A DNA stretch of 20,838 nt. It comes from Bacillota bacterium (lineage in GTDB: Bacteria > Bacillota_A > Clostridia > Clostridiales > Clostridiaceae). The notes under the pieces are model-generated. The model saw only the letters and a program-made list of their open reading frames with translations. It searched no databases and was not told where the DNA came from. Both the position numbers and the translations under genes were made by a program. The DNA lies in assembly GCA_021837545.1 (NCBI GenBank), contig JAKBFR010000035.1:1-20838 (forward strand). The letters are read 5' to 3'. Of the stretch, positions 1 to 7,325 are shown one piece after another. How positions within the stretch are numbered: the first letter of the stretch is position 1; each line of letters begins with the position of its first letter.

Positions 1-186
1 TGAAGGTCATGCTTTTGTGGAGGCGTTACATCAGAGGATTTAGCTGTAGATATTTCTTCAGTAGAAGTTGTTCCATTTTTGCTTGTCCCAATGAATATTG
101 GGAGCATGCTTAAATGGGGGCAACTTCTACTGATAGAAATTCACAGCTAAATCCTCAGTAACCCGAACAAATGTATGACCTTCATT
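1..186. other. Long imperfect hairpin (structured RNA or foldback element)
   Basis: Nearly the whole segment pairs with itself. The ends TGAAGGTCAT (1-10) and ATGACCTTCA (about 176-185) are complementary. Inside, GTTAC pairs with GTAAC, GAGGATTTAGCTGT pairs with ACAGCTAAATCCTC, and CAGTAGAAGTTG pairs with CAACTTCTACTG. The tip is CCCAAT-GAAT-ATTGGG. The result is one long rod with an asymmetric internal bubble near the base. It could be a stable non-coding RNA (a 6S-like outline is possible) or a MITE-like foldback. I recognise no family consensus. The window begins at its first base, so flanking promoter or target-site duplication cannot be judged. Confidence 0.6.
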
Positions 187-221
187 TCGGTAGTTTATTC
201 AATTGACCTAATTTATACTTT

Positions 222-245
222 GGGTATCTATGTTACGCAATACCC
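222..245. promoter_or_regulatory. Short inverted repeat in topB leader
   Basis: GGGTAT (222-227) and ATACCC (240-245) form a 6-bp stem with a 12-base loop, about 100 bases before topB. No T-run follows, so it is not a terminator; an operator or leader hairpin is possible. A TTGACC at 203-208 is a weak -35 candidate. No confident promoter can be placed. Confidence 0.25.
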
Positions 246-344
246 GTATATTTTGATTGATAACTTAAACTGGTTTTATTTTGGGTTTAATGTTAATATA
301 TATAGTGCTAAAAGTAGTAACTAAAGGAGGATAAGTAAAATATC

Positions 345-2504
345 ATGGCGAAGGTTATTATTGCGGAAAAACCATCTGTTGCTAAGAATATTGCAGATGC
401 ATTTAAAATTAAAAACAGGAAAGACGGCTATTTTGAAGGTGATGGATATTATATAACATGGGCATTTGGGCATCTTTTGCAGCTTTATGATGCAAAAGAT
501 TATGATGAAAATATGAAGGGCTGGAGATTTGAGAAGTTTCCATTTATTCCAGAGCATTTTTTGTATAAGGTAAAATGCGATAGTGCGGATAGAACTATAG
601 AAGATAAGGGAGCAAAAAAACAACTTGGAATAATAAAGGGTCTAATTGATAGAGAAGATGTTGATGGTATTATCTCAGCCACGGATTTTGATAGGGAAGG
701 TCAAGTTATTGCCGATGAATTATTTGGTTATTTTGAGGTGAAAAAACCTATATATAGATTGCTTTTAAACGAATGGACACCTGATGAAGTTAAAAGCGGT
801 ATGGAATCTTTAAAGGATAATAAAGAGATGCAATCACTTCAAGATGCTGGTATAGGAAGGCAATGGAGCGATTGGATTATTGGAATTAATTTAACTTCTG
901 TAAGTACGTTAAAATATAAATTTGAAGAAAATAAGACTATTAATATAGGAAGAGTGTTATTACCTACATTAAAGATTATTTATGATAGAGATAAAGAAAT
1001 AGAAAGTTTTACAGCAACAACTTACTATAAATTAGTATCAAATTTTAAAACTTTAAGAAATGGAGAATTTGAAGGACTTTATTATGAAAATGATTCTGAA
1101 AAGTTTGAAAAAAAAGAAGATTTAGATAAGTATATTCCTTTGCTTCAAGGATCAACCGCTAAAATTATTGATAAACAAACAGAATTAAAAAAGGAATATC
1201 CACCTTATTTATTTAATTTATCAAATTTACAAGGGTATGTTACAAGTAAATACAAAGGTTGGACATCGGATAAGGTTTTAAAGGTTGCACAATCTCTTTA
1301 TGAAAAGAAACTTACAACTTATCCTAGAACAGCAAGTGTAGTTTTAGAAGAAAGTTTGAAGGATAGGGTAAAAAAAGTTTTGGATACTTTAAAAGTTGGT
1401 TTACCATATGAAAAAGATATTAAGTTTAATACATCTAAAAGAATTTTTGATAGCTCGAAAGTTGAAAGCCATAGTGCCATAACTCCAACATATATTAAAC
1501 CATCAGGATTATCTGCAGATGAAAGGGTAGTTTATGAAGCTATCAAAAATAGATTTATAATGCAATTTATGCCTATAGCTGAGGCAGAAGAAACAAAGGT
1601 AACGTTGAAAGCTAATAATTCAGAAGTTAAGGGCATATTTATTTCTAAGGGAAAAGTAAAGCTTGTGGAAGGATGGAAGGTAGTAGAAAAAATAGAAAGT
1701 AAAGATATAATTCTTCCAAAGATTGAAATAGATGAAAGTGTAGATATTATAGACTCAAAAGTAAATTCAGTTACTAAAAAACCACCCAAATATCATACTG
1801 AGAAAACTTTGCTTAGAGTTATGGAAACCTGTGGAAAAGGTGTTGAAGGTACGGAAGATTCAGAAGAGATGATGCAAGCTATTTTGAGTGGATATAGTAT
1901 AGGTACACCAGCAACTCGTGCTGAAACTATAAAAAAGCTAAAAGATATAGGATATCTAAAGTCTAAAGGGAAAAATCTTATGTGCACAGACCTTGGAATA
2001 AATCTAGTAGAAATATTTCCAGTAAAAGATTTGTTAGACTTAGAGTATACAGGAAAACTAGAAAAAACTCTTTCTGATATTGAAAAGGGGAAATTCGAAA
2101 AAAGTGACTTTATGAAAATGATAACAGATTTTACAATTGAGTCTGTTGATTCAATAAAAAAAGATGAAGGGGCATTATCAAGATTTAAAGTTGAAATACC
2201 TAAAGATGTTGAAAGATTAGGGCCTTGTCCTATTTGCGGAAATGCAGTAATTGAAGGGGAGAAAGGTTTTGGATGTAGTAACTGGAAGAATGGGTGTAAA
2301 TTTACCATTTGGAAGGATGATAAATACATTGCATCCTTTGGGAAAAAGATATCTAAGGAAATGGTTGAACTTTTACTTAAAAATGGGAAAGTAGGATTTA
2401 GAAATTTAAAAAGTAAAAAGGGAAATACATTTTCAGCTTATTTTAAATACGAAAAAAATGAAGAAACGGGATATTTTAATTGGAAGATTGAGTTTATCGA
2501 TTAA
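345..2504 (+). CDS. topB: DNA topoisomerase III (type IA)
   Basis: Type IA topoisomerase of 719 residues, the usual size for Firmicute TopB. These enzymes cut one strand, pass another and decatenate replication intermediates in the cytoplasm. The N-terminal Toprim domain begins KVIIAEKPSVAKNIADAF, and its acidic DxDREG motif is at D114/D116 to G119. The catalytic tyrosine is Tyr326 in TTYPRT. A C-terminal zinc-finger-like module has cysteines at 628, 631, 644 and 651 (CPIC...C...C), followed by a FGKKIS...LLKNGK segment typical of topoisomerase C-termini. The ATG follows AAAGGAGG (323-330) with a rather long 14-base spacing; no better start is seen. It appears to be a single-gene transcript ending at the hairpin at 2611-2641. 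The frame continues open for 30 codons after the stop (separate entry). Confidence 0.97.
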   Translation: MAKVIIAEKPSVAKNIADAFKIKNRKDGYFEGDGYYITWAFGHLLQLYDAKDYDENMKGWRFEKFPFIPEHFLYKVKCDSADRTIEDKGAKKQLGIIKGLIDREDVDGIISATDFDREGQVIADELFGYFEVKKPIYRLLLNEWTPDEVKSGMESLKDNKEMQSLQDAGIGRQWSDWIIGINLTSVSTLKYKFEENKTINIGRVLLPTLKIIYDRDKEIESFTATTYYKLVSNFKTLRNGEFEGLYYENDSEKFEKKEDLDKYIPLLQGSTAKIIDKQTELKKEYPPYLFNLSNLQGYVTSKYKGWTSDKVLKVAQSLYEKKLTTYPRTASVVLEESLKDRVKKVLDTLKVGLPYEKDIKFNTSKRIFDSSKVESHSAITPTYIKPSGLSADERVVYEAIKNRFIMQFMPIAEAEETKVTLKANNSEVKGIFISKGKVKLVEGWKVVEKIESKDIILPKIEIDESVDIIDSKVNSVTKKPPKYHTEKTLLRVMETCGKGVEGTEDSEEMMQAILSGYSIGTPATRAETIKKLKDIGYLKSKGKNLMCTDLGINLVEIFPVKDLLDLEYTGKLEKTLSDIEKGKFEKSDFMKMITDFTIESVDSIKKDEGALSRFKVEIPKDVERLGPCPICGNAVIEGEKGFGCSNWKNGCKFTIWKDDKYIASFGKKISKEMVELLLKNGKVGFRNLKSKKGNTFSAYFKYEKNEETGYFNWKIEFID

Positions 2505-2597
2505 TATTGCCAACATGAAATTTCACTTGCAGAACCTAAACGTGTTGTCTTGGATATTAATCCAGGTAAGGAATTTTTAAGTAAAAATAAAAATTAA
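2505..2597 (+). pseudogene. Possible gene remnant in frame with the topB stop
   Basis: Directly after the topB TAA, the same frame stays open for 30 codons before TAA at 2595-2597. It reads HEISLAEPKRVVLDINPGKE in its middle, which looks protein-like rather than random AT-rich translation. There is no start codon or ribosome-binding site. It may be the 3' end of a decayed gene; stop readthrough is the alternative. I do not recognise the family. Confidence 0.3.
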
Positions 2598-2610
2598 ATT
2601 TAACTTTTAG

Positions 2611-2641
2611 GGCAGTATATATAGCATATACTGTCTTTAAT
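2611..2641 (+). terminator. Rho-independent terminator after topB
   Basis: GGCAGTATAT and ATATACTGTC form a 10-bp stem (one G-T pair) around the loop ATAGC. The T-rich tail TTTAATTTTA follows. It lies just after the topB remnant frame. Confidence 0.7.
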
Positions 2642-2863
2642 TTTATGAAAATTTATATCAATATTCAATACCTTTGAGTTATTTCGCCATTCATTAATAA
2701 AATTATAATATTATACTTCTATGGTTAGCATATGCAATTAATAATTTAAGCCTACAATTATAAACATTCATTTTGATATATTTAAAATATTATCCAAGTT
2801 AATAATTTGTAATATAATAATGCATATATAAATATAAAATGATAATAAATATAGCATTTTATA
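2642..2863. other. AT-rich intergenic region, no gene seen
   Basis: About 220 bases with no ORF carrying a ribosome-binding site and no recognised RNA. It separates the topB terminator from the amtB promoter. Confidence 0.5.
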
Positions 2864-2892
2864 TTGACATATAAAAATTAAGAGGGTAAACT
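2864..2892 (+). promoter_or_regulatory. SigA-type promoter of amtB
   Basis: TTGACA (2864-2869), a 17-base spacer, then TAAACT (2887-2892). The -35 is a consensus match and the -10 is 4 of 6. Transcription would start near 2898-2900, giving a leader of about 170 bases that contains the antiterminator and terminator hairpins. Confidence 0.65.
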
Positions 2893-2912
2893 TATAGAAG
2901 TAATTTTAAAAA

Positions 2913-3009
2913 AAATCATAGAATTTGTAGAAAACAATGGCGTTTTCATTTCAAAGGGAAAAATATATTCAATGTTGGATATACCCTTTTGAAATGAGAG
3001 CGCTTTTTT
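2913..3009 (+). promoter_or_regulatory. ANTAR-like antiterminator leader with intrinsic terminator, upstream of amtB
   Basis: A hairpin GAAAAC / GTTTTC (2930-2935, 2942-2947) carries the hexaloop AATGGC, with A at loop position 1 and G at position 4. That is the signature of RNA targets of ANTAR-domain antiterminators. It overlaps the 5' arm of a strong terminator: GCGTTTTCATTTCAAAGGG (2940-2958) pairs with CCCTTTTGAAATGAGAGCGC (2984-3003), followed by T6 (3004-3009). The two structures cannot coexist. A weaker upstream hairpin AAAT-CATAGA-ATTT (2913-2926) sits where the first ANTAR hairpin is expected, but its loop does not fit A1/G4. Predicted logic: the terminator is the default, and binding of a nitrogen-responsive ANTAR protein allows amtB transcription. 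No ANTAR gene lies in this window. Confidence 0.6.
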
Positions 3010-3068
3010 ATTATTTAGGAAAGTACAATAAAGTAAATAATTAAAATTATTCAAGGGGGAATAAAAAA

Positions 3069-4301
3069 ATGGAATTGTTAAATGGAGCAGATATGGGATT
3101 TGTAATTATTTGTGCTGCGTTAGTAATGCTAATGGTACCAGGGTTAGCTTTATTTTATGGTGGTATGGTAAGGAGTAAAAATGTACTAAGTATTACAGTA
3201 CAAAACTATGCAGCCCTTGTTATTATATCTCTACAATGGATTTTTATAGGGTATACCCTAGCCTTTGGTCCTGATGTAAATGGAGTAATTGGGGGATTAG
3301 ATTGGAGCTTTTTGAAAAATATAGGTATTACACCTAATGCGGATTACGCAAGTACAATACCACATTTAGAATTTGTAGTGTTCCAATTAATGTTTTCAGC
3401 AATTACTGCAGCTGTTATTTCAGGTTCTGTTGCTGAACGTATGAGATTTCCAGCCTTTTTGATATTTATTATTTTATGGAGTACATTAGTGTATGATCCT
3501 ATTGCTCATTGGGTGTGGGGTACAAATGGATGGATAAAAAATTTAGGAGTTCTTGATTTTGCTGGAGGACATGCTGTTGAGATGAATTCAGGTATTTCTG
3601 GACTTGTTGCAGCCATATTTATTGGTAAAAGAAAGAAGGTAAGCCCAGAACCACATCATATACCTATGGCAATACTAGGTGGAGGGCTTTTATGGTTTGG
3701 ATGGTTTGGATTTAATGCAGGGAGTGCTCTTGCTATGAATTTTACGGCTGTTAATGCTTTTGTTACTACAAATACTTCTGCGGCAGCAGGAGCAGTTGGA
3801 TGGGTAGCTTGTGAATGGATTCTTTATAAGAAACCTACAGCACTTGGAATAGTCAGCGGAGCCATAGCTGGATTAGTTGCAATAACTCAAGGTGCGGGAT
3901 TTGTAAGTCCTATATCAGCAATATTTATTGGATTGATTGGGGGAACATTGAGTTTCTTTGCTATAGCAGTATTAAAAAGAAAATTAGGATATGATGATAC
4001 TTTAGATGCTTTTGGTTGTCACGGAGTAGCAGGGATCTGGGGATCTATAGCTACAGCTATATTTGCATCAAAGTCAATTAATCCAGCAGGTGCAGATGGA
4101 TTAATATATGGGAATTTTCATCTTTTAAAAGTTCATTTAATATCAGCATGCGCTACTGTCTTATATGCAGCAACTGTAACTTTTATAATACTTAAGATTA
4201 TGAGTTATTTGATGAACATAAGAGTTACTACAAATCAAGAAGCAGAAGGATTGGATATATCTTTACATGGAGAAGAAGCATATTCGGGTTTTAATAGATA
4301 G
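3069..4301 (+). CDS. amtB: Ammonium transporter (Amt/MEP/Rh family)
   Basis: Integral membrane ammonium channel of 410 residues, the normal family length, with about 11 hydrophobic segments from residue 8 to 380. Conserved family blocks are visible: MVPGLALFYGGMVRSKN near residue 22, AERMRFPAFL, DFAGG (163-167), WFGWFGFNAGSAL and DAFGCHGVAGIWG. The second pore histidine of the twin-His pair is His318. The first is not present: counted from the DFAGG block, the equivalent position is Glu171. The gene has a GGGGG-type ribosome-binding site (CAAGGGGGAATAAAAAAATG). It stands alone between an attenuator leader and a strong bidirectional terminator, with no glnB/glnK partner next to it. It imports ammonium for glutamine synthesis under nitrogen limitation. 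Confidence 0.95.
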   Translation: MELLNGADMGFVIICAALVMLMVPGLALFYGGMVRSKNVLSITVQNYAALVIISLQWIFIGYTLAFGPDVNGVIGGLDWSFLKNIGITPNADYASTIPHLEFVVFQLMFSAITAAVISGSVAERMRFPAFLIFIILWSTLVYDPIAHWVWGTNGWIKNLGVLDFAGGHAVEMNSGISGLVAAIFIGKRKKVSPEPHHIPMAILGGGLLWFGWFGFNAGSALAMNFTAVNAFVTTNTSAAAGAVGWVACEWILYKKPTALGIVSGAIAGLVAITQGAGFVSPISAIFIGLIGGTLSFFAIAVLKRKLGYDDTLDAFGCHGVAGIWGSIATAIFASKSINPAGADGLIYGNFHLLKVHLISACATVLYAATVTFIILKIMSYLMNIRVTTNQEAEGLDISLHGEEAYSGFNR

Positions 4302-4315
4302 AAATTAGTTTTAAT

Positions 4316-4374
4316 AAAAAGGGATTGTTACAAAATGGAAAGTTAATTTCTATTTTGTAACAATCCTTTTTTAT
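4316..4374. terminator. Strong bidirectional terminator after amtB
   Basis: GGATTGTTACAAAAT (4322-4336) pairs perfectly with ATTTTGTAACAATCC (4352-4366). An A-run lies before it and T6 after it, so it should work on both strands. Confidence 0.9.
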
Positions 4375-4609
4375 ATTGATGATAATTGCATAAATTATAG
4401 CATGTCCATTGCTACGAACAAAAGCAAGAATATAAATTAAGTAAAAAAGGATGGGATTAAAAATTTAATGATAGATCCGCTTTTAGGTCATATTGTCTAA
4501 GTTTTTTCCTATCAGAGAAAACCTTATTAATGGATTCATATATATTAGAACAATCTTCGATTAAATATCATATTATACACCATGAATATTATTAGGAGAT
4601 GCTTTCTTC
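4375..4609. promoter_or_regulatory. Leader of the split ABC importer operon
   Basis: A 235-base AT-rich leader before the binding-lipoprotein start. It contains a small hairpin TTGCT...AGCAA (about 4412-4430) and no clear promoter. No TPP, FMN, SAM or other riboswitch core that I know is visible, so the substrate cannot be inferred from regulation. Confidence 0.3.
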
Positions 4610-4834
4610 ATGAGAAAGAAGTTAAAAGTATTAACGGCTTTATTGATTTCAAGTGTAACAGCTATATCTATGTTTGGATGTGGTAATGCCAAAACTGATG
4701 AAGGTAAAGTGACTATACGTTTAAATGAAGTAACACGGTCTGTTTTTTATGCACCAATGTATGTAGCTATGAGTGAAGGCTTTTTTGCTGAAAATGGAAT
4801 TGAAATTGATTTACAAACAGGTCAAGCCCCCTGA
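4610..4834 (+). pseudogene. ABC importer substrate-binding lipoprotein, 5' part (interrupted gene)
   Basis: First 72 codons of an NMT1/SsuA/TauA-type solute-binding protein. There is a lipoprotein signal peptide with lipid-acceptor Cys24 (SMFGC), then the typical mature start IRLNEVTRSVFYAPMYVAMS, EGFFAENGIEIDL. Host coding ends at Gln72 (4823-4825); the next two codons and the TGA come from the inserted element. AGGAG lies 12 bases before the ATG. The rest of the gene resumes in frame at 13923. Joined at CA, the reading frame is TGQ-GADKTMQAVL and the protein is 337 residues, normal for the family. In its present state the product is a short lipopeptide without a complete binding domain. The family takes up sulfonates, nitrate or pyrimidine-type precursors; the substrate here is unknown. 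Confidence 0.88.
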
Positions 4835-4846
4835 ACTCACTTGCGA
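4823..4846. other. attL core and left arm
   Basis: CAAG (4823-4826), six bases CCCCCT, then the 14-bp arm GAACTCACTTGCGA (4833-4846). The left neighbour is host coding sequence and the right neighbour is element. The inferred crossover dinucleotide is CA at 4823-4824. Confidence 0.8.
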
Positions 4847-4861
4847 AGAAATGGGCAATAA

Positions 4862-4903
4862 TGGTAGCAAAGATTCTATTTTTTTTTATCATTGTTGCTA
4901 CCA
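4862..4903 (-). other. Inverted repeat around the recombinase stop codon
   Basis: TGGTAGCAA (4862-4870) and TTGCTACCA (4895-4903) are perfect 9-bp complements. They bracket the recombinase stop and a run of nine A on the coding strand. The tract lies within the loop, so this is not a classical terminator. It could act as an RNA hairpin or as a protein-binding site next to attL. Confidence 0.5.
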
Positions 4904-6519
4904 ATGAAATTAAGGTTTAAATCTCCACTATTTCCATCCCATGTAACTTTATCTGTTAGTCCTCTAAGTAGTTCTTTTATTTCATCGTGAGTCAAGGTAT
5001 CTATTATAGAACATTTTTCTAGTAGACACTTTATGAAGGATAAAGTTAATTCTTCCATATCTATTTGTTCAATTGTATTATTAGCATCATTTAGGTCTTT
5101 ATTAAGTTGTGCTATTTCTTCCTTAAGTTCCTTTATCTTAGGAATAATGAAATCTCCTAAATCAGGTTCCAAGGACACTTTAGTGAGGAGATTATCTATT
5201 TGATCTTTTTTTTGTTTAATAAGGACATTAAGGTTACTTTCTAAATTATCTTTAACAACTGCTTTTCTAGTTTGTTTATTTTTCGCCATAAGATCTTTTA
5301 GGAAGGTTTCTTTAGTTTTACCTAGGTCCTTTATGGCATTTATAACAACTGGATCTATTTGTTCTACTTTTCCATTTGGATTATCACATCTAGTTCCTTT
5401 AGAGTCTTTTTTCATTGTACAAGCATAGTAGTATAGTTTATTTCCAGTTTTTTTACTAACTGGACCATGCATTATTCTCATTGGAGAGCCACATTTTGAA
5501 CATTTCATTATACCTGTCAATAAAGCATTATGGCTTCTTGCTGATACCGTGAATTTATCACTATTTCCTGTATACATTTTTTGAACTTTAAGCCAGTCTT
5601 CTGATTCTATTATTCCTTTATGTTTGCTAACAGCAACTATCCAATCTGAGGTATTTCTAAATTCGCGACCATGATTACCATCTTTTGAGTAGATTGTTTT
5701 AAGCTTATTGTAGGTCAGAAATCCATTGATTCCATCAGGTGTTCCACATAAAGTCATACCTTGCGAACCAAGATAATCAAATATTTCTTCACTAGATTTT
5801 GCATAAACAGGATTATTTAATATTGCTCTTAAGGTTGATTTTCTAAAATTGACTCCAGTTCTTGTTTTATAATAATTTTGCAATAAGTATGCTTCGAGAG
5901 AAGCTAGGGATTTTAGTTCTAGATATTTATCATATATTAATTTAACTATTTTCAATTCTTCATCATCAATTGATAATTTAGCCATTGAACGTTCAGTCAT
6001 ATTTTCATCATAGTATGTTACAGGAGTAGATTTATAGCCAAGTGGAGGAGTCCCACCAAGCCACCTGCCAGACTTTGCAAGTTCAAGCATGTTATCTCTT
6101 ACACGTTCTGCAATAGTTTCACGTTCTAGCTGAGCGAATACTGAAGCTATGTATATCATTGCTCTTCCCATTGGTGAGCTAGTGTCAAATTGTTCTCTTA
6201 TGCTTACAAAATCAACATTGTATCTTTGAAGAGTTTCAAGGGTAGAAGAGAAGTCAGCTACATTTCTAGAGATACGGTCTAATCTATAGCATATTAATAT
6301 ATCAAATTTCTTTAAAGAAACATCATTCATGAGTCTCTGAAATTCAGGTCTGTTAGTATTTCCACCAGAGAATCCTTCATCTTCATATATTAGAAATTCA
6401 TAAGATTCATTATTTCTATTTTGATTTGACAAATAATCCTTACACATTTGAACTTGATTTTCTATACTGTCACCTTTTCCAGTGAATTTTGATTTTCTAC
6501 TATATATTGCTACTTTCAT
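4876..6519 (-). CDS. Large serine recombinase (site-specific integrase)
   Basis: A 547-residue member of the large serine recombinase family, which cuts both att sites and exchanges strands through a Ser-DNA intermediate. The N-terminal resolvase domain (about 2-150) has the catalytic Ser10 in YSRKS, followed by YEDEGFSGGNTNRPEFQRLM, the YRLDRISRN block and the long helix FAQLERETIAERVRD. A recombinase domain follows (about 165-275), then a zinc ribbon (CSKCG...YYACTMKK...RC, about 335-385), then a Lys/Glu-rich coiled coil (about 415-495) that controls synapsis. The ATG is preceded by GAGGTGG (6523-6529 on this strand). It is transcribed outward toward attL, the usual placement for an integrase gene. 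It is the evident mover of this element; a directionality factor for excision is not recognised. Confidence 0.95.
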   Translation of the reverse strand: MKVAIYSRKSKFTGKGDSIENQVQMCKDYLSNQNRNNESYEFLIYEDEGFSGGNTNRPEFQRLMNDVSLKKFDILICYRLDRISRNVADFSSTLETLQRYNVDFVSIREQFDTSSPMGRAMIYIASVFAQLERETIAERVRDNMLELAKSGRWLGGTPPLGYKSTPVTYYDENMTERSMAKLSIDDEELKIVKLIYDKYLELKSLASLEAYLLQNYYKTRTGVNFRKSTLRAILNNPVYAKSSEEIFDYLGSQGMTLCGTPDGINGFLTYNKLKTIYSKDGNHGREFRNTSDWIVAVSKHKGIIESEDWLKVQKMYTGNSDKFTVSARSHNALLTGIMKCSKCGSPMRIMHGPVSKKTGNKLYYYACTMKKDSKGTRCDNPNGKVEQIDPVVINAIKDLGKTKETFLKDLMAKNKQTRKAVVKDNLESNLNVLIKQKKDQIDNLLTKVSLEPDLGDFIIPKIKELKEEIAQLNKDLNDANNTIEQIDMEELTLSFIKCLLEKCSIIDTLTHDEIKELLRGLTDKVTWDGNSGDLNLNFIGSNNDKKK

Positions 6520-6530
6520 GTTGCCACCTC

Positions 6531-6827
6531 ATTTTAGAATAGATGATTTGATTTCCTATTTATGGTGTGAAAAGATTTTAATTTTATCAAGGAGTTTCTT
6601 GTTCTAAATAATTAGCAATTTCTTAAATAAGAAGATTTATGAATTATTCATAACATGAAATAAACACCTACATTATATAATATGAACATAATAAGGGAAA
6701 TTATATGTAGTTTATATGATTAATTAGTTTTTTTATTTGTTAGACTTAATGATTTTATTGGAAATTAATTTTAATTTAGGAGGTTGCATAGTATGAACTA
6801 AGCAATGTTTAAGGGAGAGAAAGTTTT
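6531..6827. promoter_or_regulatory. Divergent intergenic region between recombinase and small-protein gene
   Basis: About 300 AT-rich bases between divergent genes. It holds an interrupted palindrome (CTACAT...ATTATATGTAG, about 6670-6710) that could be an operator. A perfect ribosome-binding site TTTAGGAGG is followed by ATG AAC TAA (6793-6801), a two-codon minigene. No promoter is confident. Confidence 0.35.
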
Positions 6828-6989
6828 TTGAAGATAAATGTTCATATTAATTATCCAAATGATATGGAAGCATTAGAAAAGAAAGCTGCTGATTTATTAT
6901 CTTCAATACTCATAAAGAAACTCCAACCTAAAGAAATTGATGAATTAGTTGAAATACTTAAAGATGATTCAAATAAGATTACTTGGTAG
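6828..6989 (+). CDS. Small 53-residue protein, function unknown
   Basis: An open frame starting with TTG behind AAGGGAGAG (6811-6819). It encodes 53 residues beginning MKINVHINYPNDMEALEKKA and ending in Trp. The protein is charged and predicted helical, with no membrane segment and no cysteine. The residue pattern (LLSSILIKKLQPKEIDELVEIL, shortened here to LQPKEIDELVEIL) suggests amphipathic helices, as in small DNA-binding or regulatory phage proteins. It sits divergently beside the integrase gene. A directionality factor or regulator is conceivable, but there is no sequence motif to support that. The TTG overlaps the stop of a short upstream frame (6805-6831), which may couple translation. 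Confidence 0.6.
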   Translation: MKINVHINYPNDMEALEKKAADLLSSILIKKLQPKEIDELVEILKDDSNKITW

Positions 6990-6996
6990 AAACATC

Positions 6997-7024
6997 AGAA
7001 GAATTAATGCTTTCTTCTATTTTA
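6997..7024 (+). terminator. Weak terminator after the 53-residue gene
   Basis: AGAAGAA and TTTCTTCT form a short stem around TTAATGC, followed by ATTTTAT. It is short and AT-rich, so only a candidate. Confidence 0.4.
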
Positions 7025-7325
7025 TAAGATGATGATACACTCATTAAAAAGAATAGATTATTTAATGATACGATTTCTTCAATTCCAATAACACTCATAA
7101 CTAAAAAGAGGTGTGCATAAGGTGTAGATGGGGCGTAGTTTATACTCATTTTTTGATTATTAAGTAATGCATCTTATTTATAATAAATGTTGCTACTAAA
7201 TTATAATAGAAGTTTAAATCTAATCAATTTTCTAAGGAATAAAATCTTTAAAATAGCAAAGGATAAGTTATAGAGTAATTTATGTTAATAATGCAAGTCT
7301 ATTAACATAATATGGAGGGATAATA
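7025..7325. promoter_or_regulatory. Intergenic region with palindrome before the secreted-protein gene
   Basis: About 300 AT-rich bases. The one clear structure is a perfect 10-bp inverted repeat, TATGTTAATA (7281-7290) and TATTAACATA (7300-7309), ending five bases before GGAGGG. It could be an operator or a hairpin that affects ribosome access. Otherwise no gene or RNA is seen. Confidence 0.45.

Noticed and set aside
1793..2329. 178-residue minus-strand ORF
   Set aside because: Lies wholly antisense within topB in an AT-rich frame, with no ribosome-binding site and no recognisable protein sequence.
4375..4609. Riboswitch (for example TPP) ahead of the binding-lipoprotein gene
   Set aside because: No conserved riboswitch core was found, so the substrate cannot be inferred that way.
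6979..7098. 39-residue minus-strand ORF (MSVIGIEEIVSLNN start)
   Set aside because: No Shine-Dalgarno site, and it overlaps the end of the 53-residue gene; too short to support.
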